Assembly (NCBI RefSeq): GCF_026151205.1
Contig: NC_087074.1
Coordinates: 16,102,962 to 16,166,961, forward strand
Direction of reading: 5' to 3'
Source of the DNA: Bolinopsis microptera
Taxonomy: Eukaryota; Ctenophora; Tentaculata; Lobata; Bolinopsidae
DNA: 64,000 nucleotides
In this document: positions 48,101 to 60,100 of the stretch, piece after piece
Position numbering within the stretch: the first letter of the stretch is position 1
How the letters are laid out: each line of letters opens with the position of its first letter
The notes under the pieces: generated by a model
Database searches by the model: none
Told to the model about the DNA's origin: nothing
What the model saw: the letters and a program-made list of their open reading frames with translations, nothing else
Position numbers and translations under genes: made by a program

Positions 48101-51100
48101 TGTATGAGAATCTAAAAACCATGTTACCAATACAAAAATATATTGAATATTCCAGATATGACCTTGGCAGTGAAAACATAAATATGTTACAGAATTCAAT
48201 GTTTTGGGCCCAAGTACAAAATTTGGTCAAGAATATGGTTGATGGAACCCTTTGTGACCTAGAAAAACTGGTCTGAACTTGAAAAACTATCAAGAAGCTT
48301 CTCTAAAAACCCATTGAAAAAGTGTAACATAGAAATGTGTTACAAAATTCAATATCCAGGGCCCCCAACTAAACTGCTATATCTCAGGACCTGAATATGT
48401 TACAAAAATTCTGATTCAAGGGTGCCCTCAGTCAAAGGGTCTAGTTTTTGTCAGTAGTTTCAGTTTTTCTTAAAATATTACAGATTTCAATCTGGGGGCC
48501 CAGAAGTAATGAGTGGGAAAAATGAAACAAAACCACCAACCAGGTTTGAACACGTCCTAAAGTATTAAAGTATTAAAGTATTAAAGTATTGCAGTATTGC
48601 ATTGAACAATGTTCAGATATTTATTCCCGGGTTGTCCGAGGAACACCCCGCTATCCCTCGTACCATTGAATTAGTTCACGATCAATTGGGTGGCGGTAAA
48701 ATTAAACTTTATAGTTGAACTTGGGAACATAATATGGACTGAAATTTTACCGAAATACACTATCTTTGCAATACCATCAAAATTTCCTTATGAAAAAAAA
48801 ACCAATTGTATTCGTACAAACTTAAGCGAGTTTAGACTTTTAGAGAATTTGACCGTAACTTAACGCGGAATCTGTATAACTAAAAAAATCGACCAAGTCG
48901 GGAACGGGTTTCTAAATCACAAAAGTTTGGACAATTAATCGTTAACAATGACATGTATGTAACTCACGGACTTTAACTATATGACAATGTGTTTACTATG
49001 TATTCTAATTAGATGTATTCTTATCACTTTAAAGTCTTTAAACTGTAATGTGAGTACCACTGATCGGATTTTGAAAAATAATGAATCTGCCCAGTTATTC
49101 TTCAGTATATATATTAAAGTCACTATTGTGACGGTACATTAGAACTAGACAGAAACAAAGTGTGAAGGGCCTGAACGGAACCCCTCGGTTTCAGTTCCTT
49201 GTTTAACACTGCCGTACAGCAAGGACATCCACCGGGTTCCCCAAGGATGAGCACATAGCTCACTCCACACTATGCTCTGTCATATCCCATTGATTCTAAT
49301 GGTATCACGAGGAATAACTTTGCTTTTCTCAGACATTAGACAATCAGCAGCCTATGAGTGTGAAAAAGGTTTGAATTCTATTGATTGTAGGTCGGATACA
49401 ATGACATGTTTATCAATGAGAAGGAACAGGAGAAGTCGGGATAGAAACTCTCTTAGACCAGGCTGGATTTAAATGTCAGTTTCAAACCAACATTCCGTTC
49501 TCTCTATCAGTTGAACCATCACTCAGGATATTCTAATTAAAATTAGTACTGTTTTCATATTTCAATTCCACAAGAAATACAACGATTCAGAAACAGCGAG
49601 ACTCATATTTACACAGGGATTAGAAATCGAATCAATCTTACATAATTAAAAATTAGGTTCATAGTTAAAAGCTTTCATCATATCTGCACAAACTCTCTCA
49701 ATAGTTCTCCAGTGAGGTTCAATAAGGTTTGATTTCCATTTATCAATTATTTCGCTAGTTTGCTTCTCGACCCCATACGAACTTCCTGGCTTTGCTCCTC
49801 TTTCTTTTACATGTGTCAAATTGTAAACGTATTCTTTGTACTTGGAGGTGTAATTTACACCAATGAAATGAAGTATTTCGCTGGTCAATTGCGATGGAAA
49901 TTCTGCTAAATCCTCGTACCTGACCATTTTGTATCTGCCTTTCAACCAGGGCGGAGGATTCATTCCCAGTTTATAGTTGTAAAGATGATGAGAGCACATC
50001 CAATCTGCAGCCCTCGCCATGTAAGCTTCATCAAAGCCTTCCTGCCCTTTTTTAGACTCAATGTGAGCCCCTAAGGTTTTACTTCCATCGTACAATTCAT
50101 GGAAGACGCCCATGCGAGAATTCATGACGGCTCGAGGGTCCCTAACTAAATGAATAACTTTAAAATTTTCGCACCCAAAATCTTGGATTCTGAACAATGT
50201 TGACATGTTGTAATATCGTATGGTTTTGGATACCATCATTGAACCCTCTTCAGAACACATAGCCTCAGCAGCTTTTGTATCGTACCGACCTTTTTGTTCA
50301 GGATGAGCACGCTTTTCTTTGTACCAGAGTCCTAAGATGGATCCAACTTTTTTCTCCCCTATTTTCTTCCCGTGCCAATCACAGAGACATATTCTTGCTA
50401 ATAAGATCTCTCGCCAGTCTTCATATTTGACCGGATCGTAACCTTCAGCTAGTGTTTCTTCTCTCATCTCATCATAAAGTGCATACATTTTTAAAAACTT
50501 GGAAACGTTCAGAGGTTCAAAAACCGGAACAGCCTCGTCTCTATATCCCAACATGTCCATCAACCAGGTGGAACCGTGACGGCTCTGTGTGAGAAGTAAA
50601 ACCATTTTAGTCTGTTTAGGCAGAGATGTGGCGTGGTCCTGATGCTCACTATCTGCTTGAAGTTGGTTCTCTAGATCTTGTGCATCTTTCCCAGAATCTG
50701 CCATCAATTTGGCATTATTGGCGATTACTCTAGCATCATCGTCTAACTTTGTTGGAGGAAGACGGTGCTGTAGATTAAATTCGGATTCCTTGAGGTTTTT
50801 GTCTTCATTTTGGTGGGACGTTCCTTGTTTGAAATCATCTTTCAATTTTTCTTCAACTACGACCGCAGGTTTGTGGCCTTTGTGGCCGACTGTTGTGTCG
50901 TGAAACAGGTCCTCGATTAACTTCTCCTGCCACATTTTCTCCAGTTCTCCTATGTCAACCTGATGATCACCACTACTCGACACATTGTCAGAAATTGAGA
51001 TGGAAGTCGAAGAAATCGCTATGATATTGACTCGGAAGAAACAAGCCAGAACAGCTATGTTGATAAGTACGATAACGGAAACCCAGAAGAAGGATCTGCG

Positions 51101-54100
51101 TGCATTCATGATTTATTTCTTGCTTATGAATATAGAGTCCAGAGAAGTTAGTGGGTGTTCAGAAACTTGGTAGAGCCGAGGTTATGAAGTTGTTGAGAGT
51201 GCTATTTATTTCCTCATACGTAGTGAGCTGTAACATGTATTGATACTGGCTACCTGAACGGTTTTACATTTTATTTCGTTAAACCTTATTTAAAAGTATA
51301 GTTTTGGCTAAATAACATTCCCTTGTAAGCTTAAAGATCCAAACCCAACCTGTAGCCTCAGTTGATTTTATAGAGTCAGTGTAGTTCTGTTTAACAATGA
51401 AGAAGTGCTCGAGTGATGTCGTGACTTATAATAAACAAAGTAAATAACTGGTTGCTAGATCGGAACAGAGGCAGATACGTTTTACAGGAACAATCTAATT
51501 GACAACTCTTGCAACGTTCAGCAATAAAACAGAATTCACACGAACGATTGTTGATGAATGTATCATTCATCGATAACAATGTAAGCAGGAACAAAAACAC
51601 TAGTTTTTCCGATAGACAATCTAAAACAAAGTTAGGTAACAATTAAAAATAAACGCATATTATGCTGAGTATTACGTACTCCCTATACGGGCTTATTGCT
51701 TAATCGTTACCACAAAAAATGGATTCTGCAGAATACTGACCTTCACTGCACAGTGCACAAAGGAGAGTGTAGAGACGAGACGTTAATAACATTAACACCT
51801 AGTGAGTAGCGCCTTATTGAAAGCTGATCTTCACTGATCGAGTTGTTTGTGATAATTTCTAATGTCTTAAATGAAATTCTGCTGAAATTGAAATCTGATC
51901 ACTACAGCTGGATCAGACGATGATACTCTTAAAATAAACAAAGATTATGCAAGATACCGCATAACATGTTACTGAGGCTTAAACCGCGACAAAGCAAAGT
52001 CGGTGACTCAAGATATAACGAATACCGTGTAATATGTAAACGTGTACAAAGCCAATACAAACAATTTCCCATTACCGTTAAAGGAAGTTAATGTGAAAAC
52101 TTGCTAGCTACTATAACGGGAATTAGATTACCTATAACTTTCCTATATTTTACATCGCATACCCTACATAAACTTAACCACGTACTGAGCCAGTGTTACC
52201 AAGAAGTTTGAGGTAACTTGGAAAAACAGTTAAATTGCGTTTTTTTAAAGAAGAAGAAACGATCGAATTTATAATTATTTGGCACCCGGCACCCATATAA
52301 AAGCTTGCGTCTAACAAAGTAAAATATGTAGCGGGCCACAGTTTCATACTCCAGCATAGGGTACTCGCAGTCAAAAAAGAGTCAAAGACGACCTCACAAA
52401 TCGTCAAGCAGAATACGCGATCGGTGAAACATACAAATGTTACAACGAATATATAAATTAGCACACCATGCCAGTCACACTGACGTCTTACAGCCAGTAT
52501 TTGGCAGTATTTCCGATCTTTTACCGTTTTCCTGATAAAGCCATACACTCATAACTCAAACACACACAATAATTAACTAATTACCGTCATTAAGATGGTA
52601 GCTGTCAAACTAAATAACCTCCGCAGCTCTGAAAAACAAGAAAACTACGCTGAAAACAAAAGAAGACATGTCCGACCTTCCAGCGTTACTATGTCTGGTT
52701 CGTGCTTTCTGTAGGCACTCAGCCGGAGTCTCTGAGGGAGTCTCAACACTAAAACACTTCTTAATGGGGGTGTAATAGTCAACCTCTCTGTCGCAGATTC
52801 CGTGGCTGTAGATTATGTCTGGTTCCTCTCTGTGTTCCTCGGCTTTCTGAGTGCACTCTGGAGTCAGCCTGATTATTGCTAGGATGTTTGTGTTGGGTAT
52901 GTCAGCTACTGCGTATTTTGCGCTGCACGTCTCAAATGAGCATTGAGGACATGAGCTGGCGTTGTGTACGTCGCAAGTGCAGTTTGTGTCGCACGTGCAG
53001 TTTGTGTCGCACGTGCAGTTTGTGGAGAATGTCTGGTTTGAGAGAACTGTTATGCTAATAGGCACGTGCAGCGTGTAACGTTTCCGACTGTACGTAGCAA
53101 ACTCTTGACAACACATCATCATCTTGCTCTTGGGGGCAGTGTTACACCAGTAGTTGTTTTCACCAACACATGAATCCTTCTTTGGGATCTCAACTTTGCA
53201 CTCGTGATCACACTCATGGTATTTGAATTCAAAGAATATGCTCTCCGTAACCAACTTATTCGCAATTTTAGGGTAGAATATTTTTAGGCTTTTCCCATCC
53301 GTTGCCCCTCCATCTGACTTGAAACCACTAATAATCAACATATTCTCGTCAACCACCATTATATCCACGACATGCCCGGTACCCTCGACACTTTTACTAA
53401 CTATACTTTTGAGAACTTCTAGATTTGCTTCCATCCCGACTGTAGCCAGAAACACCTCCGAGGCTTGAGATGTTGTGGACACACTTTTTGTGATGTTGAC
53501 ATAGAGCCCTTTGTGTCCCCTAACTTTGATAGGTCTCGTTACCAGAATAGCTGATTTGAACTCCTGGTTTTTGGTCTTTAATTCAAGTGTCTCCTGTCCT
53601 GATTCTATCGTATCGTTTGTTAACCAACCTTTGGTAGAGCTCACATAAATTCCCGACCCCGTAATTACAAAACACGAGTTAACCAACCCTTCATCGTCCC
53701 GGCAACTTCTTCCTTGGTTCACTATCGGGATGTATATCTTCCACAAGTCGTACATCATGTTTTGAAAGTGCCGTTTCACACAGTAGTTCGGTTCGCAAAC
53801 GTCCGCTTTTTCGAAATCACAGAACAGATCGGCTTCTCTGTCAACCTCGCTTTTTGCGTAGTATTTCGTTTGTGAGAATTCCAGTATTGAACAGTTATAT
53901 CGTGACTTTAGCTTCAGAAAACCATTATCGTGTAGACCAATTATGAATGTCTTCAAAGTGTCCAGACTCTCAGAGTTGTCGAAGATATCCCGAATTTTTG
54001 GAGTGTTCATATCTGGATAGCCCAACTTGTGTCGACTGGCTATGGCGAACGCAAAGGGTGTGTCAGGTATCGGACCGTAAAAGTAGGTCGTCTTCAAAAG

Positions 54101-57100
54101 AGTCTCCTCCCCCTTCGGCATGTTCTGGAGGTAGAACAAACTGTTGGTGGTCAGGTTGCCTTGCTTTCTGTCGATCATATTTCTACTTAACTCCTCTACG
54201 GTGGAATGGTTCTGTGAGTGTTCCACGTCGTCTAATAGCTGCGTTATTTCCGGGGAATAGGAGTTATCTGTTTTTACCTTCCGTTGATGTGAGTTAGGGT
54301 GCAGTATAACGTTGCCAAAGTTATTAGTTATTATCACGTAGTCCCCGTTGGCGAAGAAGTCCAGTACCAGTCTGTTGAGTTGTTTGATAAACACGTCAAC
54401 CCCCACTACTCCTATGAAACTCCTGTCAAATCGTGTGAGGTTTGTGTTGTGCTTGTTGTCCTGAAAGGTCTGGTTCGCTGTTACAGGTAGAGTTGTTGTG
54501 ATGACGTAGCCTAGTCCTGCCTGAAATTAATATCACTTAGTTTAGATTAGTACTATCATTGTCAATTGAACTTAATACTAAATCATGAAGCAATTCTGTT
54601 CTACGAATTAGTAGTAAATCTTTCAAAGTACGAAATATCTCTTTAAAAGAGCATCCTAGGCACCTTATAGATATCAAAACGCATAAAAAAGAAAACAAAA
54701 ACATCAACCATCTTCTAACTTCTTCCACTCCTCCCTATCTAAAGCTAAAAATCTAAGGTCTTCGAAATCAGTCAAATTCTTAAGTCTAATATCAAGATTT
54801 CTACTGGTCAAGTCTTTTCTAATAACATCTAATAAGTTTAAACATGGTCTACCCCGTCTCCCTTCCATAAAAATATCAGAATTTATAGCAAATAACATAG
54901 AGGTGTATGCTGGTGAGTCTTCCTGTCCTCTTAAGATATGTCCTAACATTCTCCATCGAAACTAAGAGACTCTCACAGACAAGGGAGTGACATAACAACG
55001 AGCATAGAGCGCCTCATTAGAAATAACCCCAGTAGGCCATCTGATGTTGAGGATTCTTCGGAGGTGTTTGCGATGAGCAATATCAAGTTCATTCAACGAA
55101 GCTAGTGGTGCAGCCCAGGAGTTGCAGTTGTAGAGTAGAATAGAGACTACTTGTGCCTCGTAGATTTTGATCTTCCTTTGGACTACGAATTAAATATACA
55201 TATAATTATATAATGCTACATCAACAAATCAGCTGCACTACCTGATCGTAGTAAACATTAGACCACATAGGCTTCACCCTCTCCTCAATTCCATACAATC
55301 TGTTCTTCTGGTAGAACTCAGTAAACTGCAACACAGCCTTCTGATAATCTCCAATATTCCTGATGACCTCAAACAGCCCTTTACTGCCACATGAAATACT
55401 CTCAAAATCATCATACCGTGTTAGGGTATTAAAGAAGCTAAATGTTAAAATGTTAATTGTGTGATCCGGATCCAGCTCGTCAAAAAGTTCTTTGTTTATT
55501 TTCCTGCTACTGTCAGTAAGGACAACAAGACTGCTGTGGCAGTTATCAGCTTTGTTGGTGTTGTTTTTGAGGAACTCTATTGACCAACGGAGTGTTTCTT
55601 CTACCTTATCAGGACCGAACACTTCTGCGTCTTTTACTAGTTGTATAAACTGGGGAAGTGTATTGCTTTTACTTTTATTTCAAGATTTATAGGACGAGCA
55701 CTCAGCTCGAGCAATCAGAGGCAACATTTAATATTGAACTTGTAAGTTTGGAAATGGGAACTGGGAAGGACTCACTTCTGAACACTGACCTGTTGTTTTA
55801 TCTCCGGTGTAGCCCTGACAAACCCATCAAAACAGCTACTCGGGCCTGTCACGTGACTATTATTGTACAGGATTATGTTTACCAGATCGTGTTCTGATAG
55901 CGTGTGTATCAGTTTCTCAGCCACTATCCGCGCTAGTTTCATTGGGAAGCCGTACATACTGCCACTAGTGTCCACCATGAGGAGCAGGTGGCGGGGGTAG
56001 GTGGAACCGTCCACATACCTTTAGTGGAGTTACGGACAATAATAGTGGATTTTAGAACTGGAGCCTCCGTAAAGGGCCCTTTCTTATGTTTCAACCATGT
56101 TTAAAGTTTAAACAATAATTTAAATTCGGTGAAATATTTGCAGAACCATAACTCTAATGAGATACGAATTACTTGTCCTTACCATGGTCTATATCTAGGG
56201 TCAGTAGGAAGCTTATCGTACAATCCAGGATATGTTCTCTTAGCCCCGTATTTACTACCAAAATACTGCCACCCTATATACTGGGTTTCTTCGAAATTAT
56301 TCCTAAAGACTTCATCCAGCGCTCTCGTAGCCTTAGCAAAGTTCAGGACATCACTCGTATACTTGTACACATCAATAGTTACTGATATGGTACTGTATGT
56401 CGTGTTACACTCTATCCCGAACGCTTTCCGATATTCAAGGGTCAGGTTAAGGTCACCTCGTCTGATGGGAAGCTCACTTCCATCTAAGTAGGACATGTCT
56501 TGGTCCGTGTGGATTGAGTGGTCCGCCCACGTGTGATTTTCTATACCTGTGGAGTCATGATTAGTATATATGAAAATATGTTTTATTTCTCCATGGAAAC
56601 TGGTGGTTGAGATAGCCATAGTTGGTACTTTGATTAATTTTCAGACATTTTCAGTGCTTACCCTGCTCAGCGGCTTTGTGTATTCTCTGAACGGCTTGCT
56701 GTGAGTTGTTTAGAAACTTCGAGATTACTTTTCCTGGAAAAAGATACTTTTTCAGAAGCCACGTTTTCTCAAGAGTTTTTTCAAAAATATGGATTCCTAT
56801 AATATAACATCTAAACAAATAATACAAAAGGTTGATATTTACCGATTCCCTCAATAATATCAGCCTCATCCGGGAAAATGTAATCAACCTTGGTTTCGTT
56901 TTTCAGTAGCTCCCTCTCAATACTGTCAAACTCAGTTCTCTTCTCAAACAAATCGTGTATCCCATCACTGATCTGCTTTATCATCAGGAGTACTGTCAAC
57001 TTCTTAACCGGACCCTCGAAATCCCCCTCCATAGGACCAGCTATGTTGTCATCAACAAGTGTGGGGGTTGAATCTTCTACTGAGTTTTGAAAGGTCTTGG

Positions 57101-60100
57101 TTGCCGGGAAGGCAATTGAAAGAGTTAGAGCAACAGTCACTAAGAAGCAAGACATCTTCAAGAAATAAATAACGTACTGTAACCCCTGAGAGTTACTTAG
57201 AATGGAGGAGAATGTGTAACATTGAGATCAGCACATGATGACAATTGTACCCAGGAAATTTGAGTTCGGCCATTTGTTTGTCGGTTACCCGTTTGTGGCG
57301 AACAAAGCACTTTAATAGCAAGCTATAGTATCACAATATCACGTCATGTGGATTACTTTTACTCGTTCGAGCTGGATTCTTTTGGTTTGGTGATTGTCAA
57401 ATCAGGAAATAAAAGAAATCATTTCAAACTGTCTTCAAAAAGTGTTAACCAAGAAAGTTGGAAACAAAAAATGCTTAGTTTTGAAATTTTCCAGTGCGAT
57501 TAAGAACAATAATTAATAGTATCGGTTATTATATAAATTCTGGAATATTTTAATCAACAAACGTAAAAATTACTCACCAGATTTTATCTTCTATTCCCTG
57601 GATTTATTCATTTTTAACGATTTGAAAATGTTTAAATTTCTGATACACATCATATTAAAGATACATTTTAGCTCAATATAGAAACTGTACACATTTTTTC
57701 TAAATTCCTTTGTTTGCAGGAGGTACAGCACAGAGTAACGCTAGGAGACACCTCCAGATGGAGAAAGGGATGGCTTCCGGACATAAAGCAAAACACTCTT
57801 CTTCAGATAATATGAAGGTAGGTTATTTGATAAATCTTATCAATTAATTGTTAGTAAGTTAATTAGATTTTGATATTTGTGATTTGTTTCGGTTATCTGG
57901 AATATTAAATTTTAAACCCACACTGCGTACTCTTTTCTGCTCTTGATAAATCAATTTCGTGCCTCAATCATACATGTTACATTCGCCAGAGCCTTTTATT
58001 TTTCCAAAATAATAAACAATTACAAACAAATTCAGTCGGATAACAAAGTGTCGTCCACTGATCTGACATCCACCACACCAACTGAGATGAGGCGGAGGAA
58101 GATGGAGAAGGACATGGTGTCGGAGTGTGGTAAATGTGTGCTATCTGTACCGCTATCCTCGCTCTATGCTGGCAATACTGTGCTCTTTGCACACAGTGAG
58201 CCGTGCCAGCACTTTACTGCGCTAAAGCAGGTGCTTTCTTTATAAATACTGTGCTCTTTGCACACAGTGAGCCGTGCCAGCACTTTACTGCGCTAAAGCA
58301 GGTGCTTTCTTTATAAATACTGTGCTCTTTGCACACAGTGAGCCGTGCCAGCACTTTACTGCGCTAAAGCAGGTGCTTTCTTTATAAATACTGTGCTCTT
58401 TGCACACAGTGAGCCGTGCCAGCACTTTACTGCGCTAAAGCAGGTGCTTTCTTTATAAATACTGTGCTCTTTGCACACAGTGAGCCGTGCCAGCACTTAA
58501 TTACTGCGCTAAAGCAGGTGCTTTCTTTATAAATACTGTGCTCTTTGCACACAGTGCCAGCACTTTACTGCGCTAAAGCAGGTGCTTTTTTATAATACTG
58601 TGCTCTTTGCACACAGTGACCCGTGCCAGCACTTTACTGCGCTAAAGCAGGTGCTTTCTTTATAAATACTGTGCTATTTGCACACAGTGAGCCGTGCCAG
58701 CACTTTACTGCGCTAAAGCAGGTGCTTTCTTTATAAATACTGTGCTCTTTGCACACAGTGAGCCGTGCCAGCACTTTACTGCGCTAAAGCAGGTGCTTTG
58801 AGCTCCTTTCTTTATAAAATGTGCGTTGGTGCTGCAATATTAGCTATAATAATAAGAATATTACATATGCTACGTATATATAACGCTCATATCGCTAAAC
58901 TCAATGTTGTGGATTATAAATGAGCTAGAGTGTTTTGTCATTGTTGCTGATTGGTTAATCGCCGTTTCGTGTCAACAACTTTGCTCACCCCCCCCCCCCC
59001 CCCTACTATTGTCAACTCCATCACTGTACCTCAAATTTGTAGAATGTAGGGTTTATATTGTTAGTTTTTATTCACCATACATGTCCAGGTTATCGTGAAG
59101 ATATCGTTAAATAAGCCTCTCATGTCACTGTCCCTTTCAAAGGAGCTGTGTCCAATGAAACTTAACATCGTCAAGTCGAAAAACAATCCCAACTCTCCAG
59201 GTAAAGCATAGGAATGTTATGAAAACCTTATGAATGTTTTTAAGGACTATAATTATAATGTTACAGAATTTGTATTTTGAGATATCAATGTTAAATTAGG
59301 CTGGAAACTGTTTCCAAAATACTGTCGCAAAAAAGCAGTAAAATAAAATAGTTTAATACGCAAATTTTGATTTTTAAAATTTTACAGATATTTATGATTT
59401 TGGCAGCAACGTTGATCGCATGATGTCACGTGCCAAAACAAACTCTCCAATTTTATTCTTCGCAGTTGCTTATAAACAGTTGTCAGAACAGTGCAATCCA
59501 GTGTTTGCTAGATATCAATTCCTGGGAGAAGACCAAATTGACACGGAAGGAGTGCCCCATGCCAAAGATATCACCTGGAATCATCAGCATGTCATCCTGC
59601 TAGGTCAGTTGGTGGAAACCGCGCAAATTGCCAATTTCGGTCACAGTAAAAATGTAGAAATTGGAACGCGCTGAAATATTTTTACTGTAAAAAACATACA
59701 ACAGTCTAGGTTTTAATTATCTTGTATCCTAGCAACTGCCGCATGGTTCGGACTGGATTTAGTTATTATTTTGAGTGACCGACGGAATGCATTGCCCACT
59801 TTCATATAGAATGTAGAAATTAATCTTAAGGTATTTGACAGCTTTCTAACTGCAATCTTCAGGTGTGCTATCTCGGACAAAGTTGGAAGAGTTTCTGACA
59901 GGTCCTCCATTTGAAGTGGAGCTTCACGACAGAGACAGAAGAGCGGACATCATCAAACCTCTTCCTAAGATATTTGATATTCATGGCAACGAGGAACATT
60001 TGTTTGATACCAGTGGTAAGTTTAACTAATCCAAGTCATGAGTCATGACCGCGTGGGACATTTAAGTCAAATTTATCATCCACCTTTGCATCGAACCATA

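Noticed and set aside
52174..52548. 124-codon minus-strand ORF
   Set aside because: No signal of a known domain, no splice or neighbour support; consistent with chance in this spacer.
58235..58800. Extra coding exons of CFAP92 in the 71-bp array
   Set aside because: 71 is not a multiple of three and most copies lack a proper acceptor; kept as a finding about splice donors instead.
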